Positions 25,258 through 33,971 of a stretch of 64,000 nucleotides of DNA are shown in pieces. Within the stretch, counting starts at the first letter, position 1; each line of letters begins with the position of its first letter. This stretch comes from an uncultured Ruminococcus sp. Lineage in GTDB: Bacteria > Bacillota > Clostridia > Oscillospirales > Acutalibacteraceae. The notes below the pieces were generated by a model. That model saw only the letters and a program-made list of their open reading frames with translations, searched no databases and was not told where the DNA came from. A program made the translations under genes and the position numbers. Location: NCBI GenBank assembly GCA_902766885.1, contig CACXFS010000002.1, forward strand, positions 48,681 through 112,680. The letters run 5' to 3'.

Positions 25258-25453
25258 CTTCGTCAGGCTCTAAAAGGTTGATTTCGTGGTTTTTGATTTC
25301 ATCAATTGCAAGAAGAACAGGCTTTTCTTCTGTAACGGTTTTTTCATCTTCAAACTGCTGTGTAATCTGTCTTGCTCTTTTTGATACGCCCACCACAAGT
25401 GCGTATTTGCTCTGTTTGCCTTCAAATAATTCATCAACATTTACTCTGTGCAT
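25247..25453 (-). CDS. rpoZ: RNA polymerase omega subunit
   Basis: Omega helps assemble RNA polymerase. The 68-residue protein from the ATG at 25453 (MHRVNVDELF, AGGAG upstream) contains the YALVVGVSKRARQI segment that contacts beta prime. A longer reading frame starting at 25507 would add a basic extension not usual in the family. It lies between gmk and priA as expected; coaBC, which often stands here, is absent from this spot. Confidence 0.92.
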   Translation of the reverse strand: MHRVNVDELFEGKQSKYALVVGVSKRARQITQQFEDEKTVTEEKPVLLAIDEIKNHEINLLEPDEDEL

Positions 25454-25582
25454 AATAATTCTCCTAACTCTTCTTAAAATATTTATCTCTGCCGTGCAAA
25501 CTCGCACGGAAACTTAACTTAATGCAATTATATCCATAAACAGGCTAAAATAAATCTATCGTTGGAATTATTACAATGCTTA

Positions 25583-25665
25583 CGTAGGGACACGGTGTGC
25601 CGTTTTCACATAAAAATTTCAATGCAATTTTTATGTACGGGACGTCTGGGAAGCCGTCCCCTACG
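25583..25665. repeat. TAGGGA-type palindromic intergenic element
   Basis: Outer arms CGTAGGGAC and GTCCCCTACG enclose an inner perfect dyad CATAAAAATT/AATTTTTATG (25609-25618 and 25626-25635). It occupies the middle of the 314-base gap between rpoZ and gmk. The rest of the gap is AT-rich and shows no gene. Confidence 0.7.
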
Positions 25666-25767
25666 GAAAAGTTTGTTTTTTCCCATAACAATGATTATCA
25701 GCTATTTACATTCAACACCGAAATCAATTACCATTTAGCTTGCAGCAAGTAATAAACATATATTTTA

Positions 25768-26343
25768 TTATGTATCTGACTTTGCTTTTTTGAGAATATC
25801 AAGAATCTCGTCAACTGCGTCTTCAAGCTTGTCGTTTACTACAACGTACTTGTATCTGTCCTGATAGCTGATTTCTCTTTTTGCCTGTCCGAGACGTTCA
25901 AGGATTGTTTCCTCTTTCTCGGTATTTCTTTTTCTCAGCCTCTTTTCAAGGGTATCCATTGACGGAGGAAGTACAAAAATACTGAGGACATCGGGGTACT
26001 TCTCCATAATCTGAAGTCCTCCGCAAACCTCGATTTCAAGGAACACGTCATAGCCCTGATTGAGCAAATCCTCAACCTGCTGTTTCGGTGTACCGTAGTA
26101 GTTTCCGCAGTATTCTGCGTATTCAAGGTAGCCGTCTTTTTGGATAAGGTTTTCAAACTGTTCTTTTGTTACAAAGTTATAGTGAACTCCGTCAATCTCG
26201 CCTTCTCTGGGAGGACGGGTTGTGTTTGAAACAGAAAGCCTGATGTTTTTATCCCGCTTTAAAAGCTCCTGCATTATCGTTCCTTTGCCGACTCCGGACG
26301 AGCCTGTGTATAAAACGAGCATTCCCCTTTTTTTACTGTTCAT
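25768..26343 (-). CDS. gmk: Guanylate kinase
   Basis: It converts GMP to GDP with ATP. From the ATG at 26343 it is 191 residues, the normal length. The P-loop is GSSGVGKGT, followed by SNTTRPPREGE (GMP-binding) and GVHYNFV. It overlaps the remA end by 11 bases, so translation is coupled. A reading frame from 26409 would lie within remA and is rejected. Confidence 0.95.
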   Translation of the reverse strand: MNSKKRGMLVLYTGSSGVGKGTIMQELLKRDKNIRLSVSNTTRPPREGEIDGVHYNFVTKEQFENLIQKDGYLEYAEYCGNYYGTPKQQVEDLLNQGYDVFLEIEVCGGLQIMEKYPDVLSIFVLPPSMDTLEKRLRKRNTEKEETILERLGQAKREISYQDRYKYVVVNDKLEDAVDEILDILKKAKSDT

Positions 26344-26590
26344 CCTTTTGTTCCTCGCTTTCCTCGGTTCTGTTCTGAATTGCTTCGCAGGAAATTGCAG
26401 AAAGTACAACGTGGTTGTTGTCGGTAATCAGAACAGACTTGCACTTCCTGCCGCAGGTTGCGTCAATCAACATTCCGTCTGCCTTTGCTTCCTGAACAAT
26501 TCGCTTTACGGGAGCGGAAACAGGTGCAACTACCGCAACAAGCTTATCGGAGCTAACAAGATTGCCAAAGCCGATATTTATTAGTTTCAT
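26333..26590 (-). CDS. remA: RemA/DUF370 extracellular matrix regulator homologue
   Basis: An 85-residue small DNA-binding protein of the RemA family, which in Bacillus activates matrix and osmoprotection genes by forming ring-like arc assemblies on DNA. The conserved core is IGFGNLVSSDKLVAVV, then APVKRIV and DATCGRKCKSVLI. An acidic tail of about 15 residues is extra. It stands between yicC and gmk, its standard location. Confidence 0.92.
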   Translation of the reverse strand: MKLINIGFGNLVSSDKLVAVVAPVSAPVKRIVQEAKADGMLIDATCGRKCKSVLITDNNHVVLSAISCEAIQNRTEESEEQKDEQ

Positions 26591-26620
26591 ATTTACCCCT
26601 TACTTAACACTGAATAAATT

Positions 26621-27505
26621 TTACTCAATATTCTGAACCTGCTCACGGATTTTTTCAATCTCGCTCTTGATGTCAACTACCTTGTGAGCAAGGACAGCGT
26701 CCTGAACCTTGGAACCGATTGTGTTTGCCTCACGGTTCATTTCCTGAATGATGAAGTCGATTTTTCTTCCGACAGGTTCATCATATTCAAGGAACTTTTC
26801 AAGCTGTTCAAAGTGACTTCTTAATCTTACGGTTTCTTCAGCAACGGCAACCTTGTCGGAGAAAACCGCAACCTCGGTTAACACTCTCTGTTCGTCAATT
26901 TCGACCTCGTAGTCCTCAAGAGTCTGCTTGATTCTCTCAAGCAAACGCTCCTCATATTCAGCAACGGTCTGCGGAGAACGCTCCTCAATTTCACCGACGA
27001 TTGAGAGAATTGTGTTCGCTCTGCTTAAAATGTCGGCTTTCATCTTCTCGCCTTCGGTTTCACGCATTGAAATGAATGAATCAAGAGCGGTTTTTGCAAC
27101 AGACAGTACGTCATTTGTAATCTGTTCTTCGTCCTCGGCAGGCTTATGAACGGTGAATACATCGGGAAAACGTGAGAGCGAAACAACGGTTACGTCGTTT
27201 TCAACACCGTAGGTATCGCTTATTTCTTTCATTGCGTTGATGTAGCCCGACACAAGCTGATGATTTACCGTAACCTGTGAGGGTGCTTCGTCGTTTGCAC
27301 CGACGGTTACGAACATATCAATTTTTCCTCTTGAAACTCTTGAATTGACATAGCTTTTCAGCTTATCGTCAAGAAAGCCGTAACCTCTGGGTGTTCGGCA
27401 TGAAAATTCAAAATAACGGTGGTTTACGCTTTTGATTTCAACTGTGATTTCCCTGCCGTTGATTTCAGCCTCGCACCGACCGAATCCGGTCATTGACTTA
27501 ATCAT
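26621..27505 (-). CDS. YicC family endoribonuclease-type protein
   Basis: The 294-residue protein starts MIKSMTGFGR, the hallmark of YicC/YloC, and ends with the conserved block EMNREANTIGSK. Members act in RNA turnover and stress. It is the first gene of the yicC-remA-gmk-rpoZ-priA series, and a good promoter lies upstream at 27579-27607. Confidence 0.92.
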   Translation of the reverse strand: MIKSMTGFGRCEAEINGREITVEIKSVNHRYFEFSCRTPRGYGFLDDKLKSYVNSRVSRGKIDMFVTVGANDEAPSQVTVNHQLVSGYINAMKEISDTYGVENDVTVVSLSRFPDVFTVHKPAEDEEQITNDVLSVAKTALDSFISMRETEGEKMKADILSRANTILSIVGEIEERSPQTVAEYEERLLERIKQTLEDYEVEIDEQRVLTEVAVFSDKVAVAEETVRLRSHFEQLEKFLEYDEPVGRKIDFIIQEMNREANTIGSKVQDAVLAHKVVDIKSEIEKIREQVQNIE

Positions 27506-27578
27506 TTTTTCTACTTCCTTTCAAAACTTCATTTTATTGTTAAAATTTAAGTTCCATTTACTTTTTATATAATAGTGT

Positions 27579-27607
27579 ATTATACCACTATTATAATGTT
27601 TTGACAA
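27579..27607 (-). promoter_or_regulatory. Promoter of the yicC operon
   Basis: On the minus strand TTGTCA (27602-27607) and TATAAT (27579-27584) are exactly 17 bases apart. The -10 sits in the centre of a dyad TATAATAGTG/CACTATTATA. Confidence 0.7.
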
Positions 27608-27610
27608 TGG

Positions 27611-27640
27611 AGTTATTACAAAACTGTAATAACTTTTTTT
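27611..27640 (+). terminator. Terminator-like hairpin in the yicC-yebC divergent region
   Basis: A perfect 10-bp stem AGTTATTACA/TGTAATAACT with a 4-base loop is followed by eight Ts. No gene ends here on the plus strand, so it may terminate spurious transcripts or attenuate an upstream start. Confidence 0.55.
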
Positions 27641-27641
27641 A

Positions 27642-27671
27642 TTTACAGACTATAAATGCTTGTGATATACT
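27642..27671 (+). promoter_or_regulatory. Promoter of yebC
   Basis: TTTACA (27642-27647) and TATACT (27666-27671) are 18 bases apart, with TG before the -10. It lies about 40 bases before the ATG. Confidence 0.5.
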
Positions 27672-27711
27672 TATAAAGATAGATTTACTTTATTATAAAG
27701 GAATGAATTTT

Positions 27712-28446
27712 ATGTCAGGACATAACAAATGGAGTACAATTAAACAGAAAAAGGGTAAAAACGACGCAGCAAGAGCTAAGGTTTTTACTAAAATCGGCAG
27801 AGAGCTTATTGTTGCAATCAAAGAGGGCGGCAGTGCTGACCCGAGCGTTAACTCAAAGCTCAAGGACTGTATTGCAAAGGCAAAGGCTGCAAATGTGCCG
27901 AACGACAACATTGAACGTATTATCAAGAAAGCAGCCAACGACAACGATTCCACAAACTACGAGGCTGTTACTTATGAGGGTTACGGCCCCAGCGGCGTAG
28001 CTGTAATTGTTGAGGCTCTCACCGACAACCGCAACAGAACAGCGGGTGAAGTAAGACACTACTTCGATAAATTCGGCGGCAATATGGGCACACAGGGCTG
28101 TGTAAGCTTTATGTTCTCACAGAAGGGCGTTCTTGTTATTGAGCGTGAAGAACTTGAAAAGGACGAGGACACCGTTATGAGCGACGCTCTTGAATGCGGT
28201 GCATCCGACTTTGAGGCTGACGAGGACGTATTCACAATTTACACCGAGCCTGAGGATTTCAGCGCAGTGAGAGATGACCTAGAAAAGTTAGGCTATACCT
28301 TTGTTTCGGCTGAACTTGAAATGGTGCCCAGCACTTACACAAAGCTTGAGGACGAAGAAACTGCAACAAAGATGCAGAAGATGCTTGATATGTTTGAGGA
28401 TAACGACGATATCCAGAACGTATGGCACAACTGGGAAATGGATTAA
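27712..28446 (+). CDS. YebC/PmpR family regulator-type protein
   Basis: From the ATG at 27712 (MSGHNKWSTIKQKK, AAAGGA upstream) the protein is 244 residues, the usual size. It has the conserved GRELIVAIKEGG, NVPNDNIERIIKKA and GYGPSGVAV blocks. YebC proteins act as transcription regulators, and some relieve ribosome stalling at proline stretches. It is monocistronic, with its own promoter and a strong terminator. Confidence 0.93.
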   Translation: MSGHNKWSTIKQKKGKNDAARAKVFTKIGRELIVAIKEGGSADPSVNSKLKDCIAKAKAANVPNDNIERIIKKAANDNDSTNYEAVTYEGYGPSGVAVIVEALTDNRNRTAGEVRHYFDKFGGNMGTQGCVSFMFSQKGVLVIEREELEKDEDTVMSDALECGASDFEADEDVFTIYTEPEDFSAVRDDLEKLGYTFVSAELEMVPSTYTKLEDEETATKMQKMLDMFEDNDDIQNVWHNWEMD

Positions 28447-28468
28447 TTAAAATCACTTCTTAATGATA

Positions 28469-28500
28469 AAACCGCCTTTCAATTGTGAAAGGCGGTTTTT
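28469..28500 (+). terminator. Terminator of yebC
   Basis: A perfect 12-bp stem AAACCGCCTTTC/GAAAGGCGGTTT is followed by Ts. Confidence 0.9.
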
Positions 28501-28508
28501 GATTACCT

Positions 28509-28573
28509 TATTATAAAACTGTTCCTAAACGGTCGAACAAAATAGGTTTGATAATATAACCTTGTCTGCTCGA
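28509..28573 (+). repeat. Dispersed intergenic repeat, copy B (shortened)
   Basis: It matches the first two thirds of copies A and C (TTATAAAACTGTTCC, GGTTTGATAATAT, TCTGCTCGA) but lacks the GAATTGCGTGTCGAGG end. It lies between the yebC terminator and the convergent FTR-like gene. Confidence 0.7.
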
Positions 28574-28578
28574 CTATT

Positions 28579-28776
28579 TTATTTTTTCTTATAGTACATA
28601 AGGCAGTGGCAATAGCCCTCAAAATCAGGGTCAGCTATCTTGCGTTTGAAATCATCACACATACATTTTGTTGCCTCACTCTTAACAAGCATACTCGGAC
28701 AATATCCGCCGGTTCTTTTCAATCCTTCCCTAACATAATTAACTATTGCTTTGTCTTCATTAAGAAGGATTTTCAC
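28579..28776 (-). CDS. Ferredoxin-thioredoxin reductase catalytic-domain-like iron-sulfur protein
   Basis: The 65-residue protein has the cysteine pattern of FTR catalytic chains: C26-P-S, C38-M-C40 and C56-H-C58. In true FTR the motifs are CPC, CPC and CHC, with four Cys binding a 4Fe-4S cluster and a pair forming the redox disulfide. Here Ser28 stands where the first redox Cys is expected, and the spacing from the first to the second motif is short. It lies four bases after trxA, so it is probably cotranscribed and may exchange electrons with thioredoxin. With one redox Cys missing, its chemistry may differ. Confidence 0.75.
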   Translation of the reverse strand: MKILLNEDKAIVNYVREGLKRTGGYCPSMLVKSEATKCMCDDFKRKIADPDFEGYCHCLMYYKKK

Positions 28777-28780
28777 TAAA

Positions 28781-29095
28781 TCACCTGTTTCTGCTTATAA
28801 TTTCCTGAAGCTGCTGTTCGCTTACAAATCCGATTGAACGGTCCACAGCCTGTCCGTTTTTGAAGATGACAACATTTGGTATTGACATAACTTCAAATTC
28901 TTCTGCGAGTGAAGGATTTTCATCAATATTGACCTTGTAGAAATCTACGTCGGGATTAATTGAATCAAGTTTTTCAAGTACCGGCGAGAGCATTTTGCAC
29001 GGTCCGCACCAATCAGCAAAAAAGTCAACAACAACTGTATTCGGAGAATTAATTACTTTTGCAGCAAACTCCTCCTGATAAATTTTGTCAATCAT
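28781..29095 (-). CDS. trxA: Thioredoxin
   Basis: A 104-residue classic thioredoxin with the active site WCGPC, the cis-Pro loop SIPNVVIF and the fold-typical VVVDFFADWC start. It reduces protein disulfides in the cytosol. AGGGGC precedes the ATG. The FTR-like gene follows by four bases. Confidence 0.96.
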   Translation of the reverse strand: MIDKIYQEEFAAKVINSPNTVVVDFFADWCGPCKMLSPVLEKLDSINPDVDFYKVNIDENPSLAEEFEVMSIPNVVIFKNGQAVDRSIGFVSEQQLQEIISRNR

Positions 29096-29368
29096 AATAA
29101 CATTGCCCCTTTTTTAGATATTCGGAACACTTAAAACAATAAATTGTCATAAAATCGCAAACTATGCGCTTGACAATACCATTTATTGATTCCATATATA
29201 TTATAACATTTTATACATAATTTTACAATATCTTTTAATTAATTTTATATCATTTAATGATTTTATTATTTACATTTTGCAGATAAAGCATACCGCAAAC
29301 AAATATGTTTGTCAATATAAAAATTGCCAATTTAAGCAAATAGTAACAATTATTGATTTTAAAAATAA
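29096..29368. other. AT-rich non-coding gap upstream of trxA
   Basis: No gene is seen here. A small dyad CAAAC-AAATAT-GTTTG is present near 29300. The trxA promoter is expected on the minus strand (a TTGTCA near 29170), but no clear -10 was found. Confidence 0.5.
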
Positions 29369-29402
29369 ACGGCTGTTTCCGTAATCAACCGGAAACAGCC
29401 GT
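29369..29402 (-). terminator. Terminator of the thioesterase-ligase genes
   Basis: A perfect 12-bp stem ACGGCTGTTTCC/GGAAACAGCCGT with a T-rich tail on the minus strand. Confidence 0.85.
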
Positions 29403-29405
29403 AAT

Positions 29406-29825
29406 TTACTTTGACATATTATCTTTAAGTCTTTGATAAAATTCGGGGAAAGTGCGCTTAATGCTCATTGGCTTGAAATTGCTGTTTACAAAGCAATGGG
29501 TTGTGTGACCTGTTGATGCGATTTCGTCATTATCGCAAAAACGCATGGTGTAGTCGTACTCCATTCGTGAGCCGTTGAAAACAACAAGCTTGACTTCAAT
29601 ATAAACATCGTCGTAAAACCTTACCGGTTTTAAATACTTTGCGTAAGCGTCAACATTCGGGATAAGCACACCCTGTTCCTCAAGATCAAGCACGTCACAA
29701 CCGATTCTGTGCATAAAATCAATGCGTGCTTCCTCAAAATACCTTATATGATTTGAGTGGTGAACGATTCCCATCCTGTCGGTTTCATAATAAGCGGCAC
29801 GTCTTATATAAAATTTATTTTCCAT
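29406..29825 (-). CDS. Acyl-CoA thioesterase, YbgC/hotdog family
   Basis: The 139-residue hotdog-fold protein begins RRAAYYETDRMGIVHHSNHIRYFEEARIDF, with the family Asp and the HHSNY-like motif. It hydrolyses acyl-CoA or acyl-ACP thioesters. GAGGTATCAC precedes the ATG. It follows an acyl-CoA ligase (15-base gap) and a FabF ketosynthase, so it may release or trim the product of that small set. Confidence 0.88.
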   Translation of the reverse strand: MENKFYIRRAAYYETDRMGIVHHSNHIRYFEEARIDFMHRIGCDVLDLEEQGVLIPNVDAYAKYLKPVRFYDDVYIEVKLVVFNGSRMEYDYTMRFCDNDEIASTGHTTHCFVNSNFKPMSIKRTFPEFYQRLKDNMSK

Positions 29826-29840
29826 ATATGTGATACCTCT

Positions 29841-31502
29841 TTATTTTTTGAGCAACAGTCCGTCCTTTAAATCCTGTTCAGCCTGCTTTTTGATTATGAA
29901 ATGCTGTTTTTTGCCTGTTGCCGTATGCGGAAGTTCCTTTACAAAGCGATAGTAGCGTGGAGCCTGATACTTTGAAATATTCGGTGACTGCGAACAATAG
30001 TCCATGAGCTCGGCAACCGTAAGGCTGTCGTCCTCAGGAATTACATAAGCCGCAACAGACTCTCCCCTTGTGCTGTCGGGAACACCTGTAACGATGCACT
30101 CGTGAACCTTCGGGTGGCAGTTCAGAACTTCCTCAATTCTTGCGGGATAGATATTCTCGCCCTTGCTGATTATCATATCATCTTTTCTGCCTGCAACGGT
30201 GATAAACTGCTTTTCGTCCCACGTTCCTATATCACCCGTATACATCCACCCTTTGTAGAATTTTTCTTTTGTTGCTTCAGGATTATTTACATAGCTGTAG
30301 GTGGATTTGCACGGACAGCTTATGATGATTTCACCCTCTGTTTCGTTGTCGGTAGGAACAACATCGTCCGGCTCTGCCTTTTTATCATCGTAAACCTTTA
30401 CGATTCTCACCTCGTCATCTGTGCAGGAACGGCCAGCCGTACCCGCCATTTCGGGCAAATCAAACGGACGGAGAAACGTATTCCAGAAAGATTCTGTTGT
30501 ACCGTAACCATTGAAAATATTGGGAGTCAGTACCTTCTGAAAACGTATGCAGGCTTCCTTTTCAAGCGGACTTCCCATTGTGATTATGCCCTTGAGGGTT
30601 GAAATATCCTTGGGGTGCTTCTCCTGTCTGCTTGCAAGCAGAGTCAGGATTGACGGAACGCCCGTCATAAAAGTAATTCCGTATTTTTCTACGTAATCAA
30701 TGCAGTTTTTCGGGTTAAAGGTACGAAGTATTACCATAGCCGCACCTGCATAAAGCGTAGGTGTCGGACCACCCGAATGAAGTCCTCCCCTGTGGAACCA
30801 CGGAGTCATATTCATTGTAACGTCGGTCGGGTTGAGCGGAAAATGCATAATAACATCATGCGCCGACAAAACCTCGTTTACGTTGTTGAGCGGAACACCC
30901 TTTGGCGTACCCGTTGTGCCTGAGGTCTGAAGTCTTACAACCTCATCGTAAAAATATGGGTCGAAGTCAATCGGAGGATTTTCTTCTGTAGAATCCTTTA
31001 CATAATCATCATACAAAATGTGACCGTCGGGAAGATTGAATTCCTTTGAAGTAACGTTGACTGCAATCACAACTTCGGGCTTATACTTGCAAAGCGAAAG
31101 TGCGTCAACAGCCGTCTGAACAATTTCAGCGTCATAAGCATATACCTTTGGCTTGTTGTGGTCGATGATCTCAGCGGTTTCACCCGGAGATAGATTAAAG
31201 TTTGCAGGATTGAAAATTGCACCTATCTTTTGAGATGCAATATAGCCGAACAAAAACTGCGGAGAATTAAAAAGCTGAACAAATACTACGTCACTCTTTA
31301 CTACTCCGCTTGATTTCATAGCATTTGCAAGCCTGTTTGAGTCGCTGTTTAATTCGGTATATGTCCAAGTTTTGCCTGACATCGGGTCGAAAGCCGCATT
31401 TTTGTAGCCAAAACGCCTTACGTTCCTCATAAAACCGTTAAGCCAGGTAAACTCACTTTCAAAGGTCTTTTTAAACATTTCGCAATCGTATGTCAGTTCC
31501 AT
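29841..31502 (-). CDS. AMP-forming acyl-CoA synthetase
   Basis: The 553-residue protein of the ANL superfamily activates a carboxylic acid as acyl-AMP and then thioesterifies it. The adenylation motifs are LQTSGTTGTPKGV, GYGTTES, YTGDIG and RKDDMIISKGENIYP, and the C-terminal catalytic lysine lies in TATGKK. A medium or long-chain fatty acid is likely, but the chain cannot be read from the sequence. It stands between a ketosynthase gene (50 bases) and a thioesterase gene. Confidence 0.9.
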   Translation of the reverse strand: MELTYDCEMFKKTFESEFTWLNGFMRNVRRFGYKNAAFDPMSGKTWTYTELNSDSNRLANAMKSSGVVKSDVVFVQLFNSPQFLFGYIASQKIGAIFNPANFNLSPGETAEIIDHNKPKVYAYDAEIVQTAVDALSLCKYKPEVVIAVNVTSKEFNLPDGHILYDDYVKDSTEENPPIDFDPYFYDEVVRLQTSGTTGTPKGVPLNNVNEVLSAHDVIMHFPLNPTDVTMNMTPWFHRGGLHSGGPTPTLYAGAAMVILRTFNPKNCIDYVEKYGITFMTGVPSILTLLASRQEKHPKDISTLKGIITMGSPLEKEACIRFQKVLTPNIFNGYGTTESFWNTFLRPFDLPEMAGTAGRSCTDDEVRIVKVYDDKKAEPDDVVPTDNETEGEIIISCPCKSTYSYVNNPEATKEKFYKGWMYTGDIGTWDEKQFITVAGRKDDMIISKGENIYPARIEEVLNCHPKVHECIVTGVPDSTRGESVAAYVIPEDDSLTVAELMDYCSQSPNISKYQAPRYYRFVKELPHTATGKKQHFIIKKQAEQDLKDGLLLKK

Positions 31503-31552
31503 AAATTCAACCTGCTTTCATATAATAATTCGCAATAACTCTTAATAATATA

Positions 31553-32773
31553 TCAATACTTGCCCACAATAATGCTTGAATTCTGTCCGCCAAAACCAAA
31601 TGCGTTTGACATTGCGTACTTTATATCCGCCTTTTTAGCAGTATTTGCAACAAAATCAATACCTGCGCACTCGGGGTCAACCTCGCTGAGATTGATTGTC
31701 GGAGGTAAAACGCCAGTTTCAATTGCTTTTACGCAGGTGATTGTTTCGGTAATTCCGCCTGCGCCCATCATATGACCTGTTGCGCCCTTCGTAGAGCTTA
31801 CATAAGGCAGATTTTCCTTGAACACTTTTTTAATTGCAGAGGTTTCAACGGAATCACCCTTATTCGTAGCAGTTCCATGTGCATTAATGTAACCAATTTC
31901 TTCCGCCTTTATTCCTGCTTCTTCAATTGCCTGCTGCATACAAGCAATTGCACCCCTGCCTTCGGGGTGAGGTGCAGTAACGTGATAAGCGTCGCCTGTG
32001 TTGCCGCAGCCCTTGATTACGCCGAGAATCTTTGCACCTCTTGCAAGTGCGTGTTCCTCGGTTTCAAGAATCAGCGCACCGCCGCCTTCGCCGATTACAA
32101 AACCGTCACGTGTAACGTCAAACGGTCTGCTTGCGCTTGAGGGAGAGTCGTTTCTTCTTGACAAAGCCTTTGCATTCGCAAGTGAGTAGATTACGAGAGG
32201 ACAAAGCACAGACTCTGCACCGACAGCGAGCATTACGTCTGCCTTGCCTGCGTTTATACACATACAAGCGGTATTGATTGCGTCACCGCCCGACGAGCAA
32301 GCTGTGCTTACAGTAAAGCTCGGTCCTTGAATATTGTAGTCGATTGCGATATTTGCAGCTGCGATATTTCCGAGAATTTTCGGAATAAATCTTGGACCTA
32401 CCTTTTTGTGAGAAGCACCGGACAAAGCGTCCTGAGTGTATGCGATTGTTGCAATACCGCTCATAGCAGTTCCCATTACAATACCTGTTTTCTGCGGTTC
32501 AATTTCAAGCTTGCTCTGTTTTAATGCCTCCTCGGCAGCGATATACGCATACTGCATAAAGGGGTCTGTTTTTCTGATAAGGTCTTTAGGAAGATAGTCC
32601 GACGGATTAAAGTCCTTTACCTCGCCTGCAATCTGAACAGCAAGCTCGCTGGGGTCAAAGGTTCTGATTGTGTCAATGCCTGAAACACCTGCTGTAATAT
32701 TTTTCCAGTAAGTGTCAACGCCCACTCCTACCGGAGTTACAGCACCCATTCCGGTGATTACGATTTTTTTCAT
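31553..32773 (-). CDS. fabF: Beta-ketoacyl-ACP synthase II (FabF family)
   Basis: It condenses malonyl-ACP with a growing acyl chain. From the ATG at 32773 (GAGGAG upstream) it has 406 residues, the normal length. The Cys-His-His triad is visible: STACSSGGDA, NAHGTATNKGD and GATGHMMGAGG. No other fatty-acid synthesis gene (acpP, fabD, fabG) is present, so this could be a stand-alone housekeeping FabF or part of a dedicated acyl pathway with the ligase and thioesterase. A LysR gene is divergent. Confidence 0.92.
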   Translation of the reverse strand: MKKIVITGMGAVTPVGVGVDTYWKNITAGVSGIDTIRTFDPSELAVQIAGEVKDFNPSDYLPKDLIRKTDPFMQYAYIAAEEALKQSKLEIEPQKTGIVMGTAMSGIATIAYTQDALSGASHKKVGPRFIPKILGNIAAANIAIDYNIQGPSFTVSTACSSGGDAINTACMCINAGKADVMLAVGAESVLCPLVIYSLANAKALSRRNDSPSSASRPFDVTRDGFVIGEGGGALILETEEHALARGAKILGVIKGCGNTGDAYHVTAPHPEGRGAIACMQQAIEEAGIKAEEIGYINAHGTATNKGDSVETSAIKKVFKENLPYVSSTKGATGHMMGAGGITETITCVKAIETGVLPPTINLSEVDPECAGIDFVANTAKKADIKYAMSNAFGFGGQNSSIIVGKY

Positions 32774-32973
32774 TACAATACTCCTCACGCACAAATTTAA
32801 AATAGTTATTTACATTTTGCATACTATTATGCTATACTTGAATTATAACAGAATACAGGTGATAATTCAACAGTTTGTTTAATGCAAAAACAACAACTTT
32901 TAGGGATATGTTTCCGGTTTTTGCATAACGCTATTCAAGTAATCACTGAATAAATGAAAGGTGAGATTATAAA

Positions 32974-33885
32974 TTGGATATTAATCAGTTAAATTGTTTT
33001 ATTTCCGTAGCGCAGACATTAAACTTCTCCGAAGCCGCTCGCCGCAACTACGTTTCACAGTCAACCGTGAGCCGATATGTGAGCGACCTTGAAAAGGAAT
33101 TCGGGGTTCAGCTTTTTACACGCTCGCATAGGGACGTTATTATCACTAACGAGGGCAAAACGCTGCTACCGTATGCAATTGAAATTGTCGATACGCTCAA
33201 AAAGGCAAAAACGGTTATCAAGCAGATGCACGACGGAGGTCAGGGAAAAATCACGCTTGGATGCGATGTGACGTCGCTTTGTTTTCCGTCAAAATGCATT
33301 GCGGATTTCAATGAAAAGTATCCGGGAATCACAGTTGAAGTAAAACCGCTTGACTGCGACGACAAAAGTCAGGCAATTACCGGAAGTGATTTTGATTTCT
33401 GCTTTATGCCGCGTGATATGGTTCCCGAAAACTCGGGAATTGAAACGCTTGTTACACACAACGAAATGCTTGCTATTGTGACTGCGAAAAACTATAAATT
33501 CAAGGGCAGAAAATCGGTCAGTCTGCGTGACCTTGCAGGTGAAAATCTGCTCTTGCTGTCCGAATCGGTTTCTCCTATCGTTTATATGGAAATTATGGAT
33601 TTGTTCCGCACCTTTCACATCTCTCCGAATGTTGAAAATACATTTGACGACCTTGTTTCAATGTATGTTTCGGTTTCGTCGGGACTCGGAATTTCAATTA
33701 TCCCTCAGTCGCTTGCAACATTCACCTCAAGCGGATATACAGACATCTTCCCTGTTGACGACGCAGACACAAGCATTGCCTACGTTATGGCTTGGGGCAA
33801 AAATATTTCGAATCCTGCCGCAAAGCTTTTTGTTGAGGCAGTAAAAAAATACGCCAAAGGTGACGACAACGTATACGGTTTGTAG
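32974..33885 (+). CDS. LysR-type transcriptional regulator
   Basis: The 303-residue protein has an N-terminal winged HTH (LNCFISVAQTLNFSEAARRNYVSQSTVSRYVSDLE) and a type 2 periplasmic-like effector domain from about residue 90. The start is TTG, with AAAGGTG ten bases upstream. It is divergent from fabF, so the usual LysR layout predicts control of the fabF-ligase-thioesterase set, or of the downstream alcohol dehydrogenase, by a small co-inducer. Confidence 0.9.
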   Translation: MDINQLNCFISVAQTLNFSEAARRNYVSQSTVSRYVSDLEKEFGVQLFTRSHRDVIITNEGKTLLPYAIEIVDTLKKAKTVIKQMHDGGQGKITLGCDVTSLCFPSKCIADFNEKYPGITVEVKPLDCDDKSQAITGSDFDFCFMPRDMVPENSGIETLVTHNEMLAIVTAKNYKFKGRKSVSLRDLAGENLLLLSESVSPIVYMEIMDLFRTFHISPNVENTFDDLVSMYVSVSSGLGISIIPQSLATFTSSGYTDIFPVDDADTSIAYVMAWGKNISNPAAKLFVEAVKKYAKGDDNVYGL

Positions 33886-33971
33886 TTGTATAATATTATC
33901 ATATTTTTATATTATTAGACGAATAGTGCAATTTTCACAAAAATTTCACATACAAATCAGCATAAAAGGTA

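Noticed and set aside
33900-33970. Rex-like operator before the alcohol dehydrogenase
   Set aside because: TTTTCACAAAAATTTCACAT has only partial TTCACA half-sites and no true inverted symmetry.
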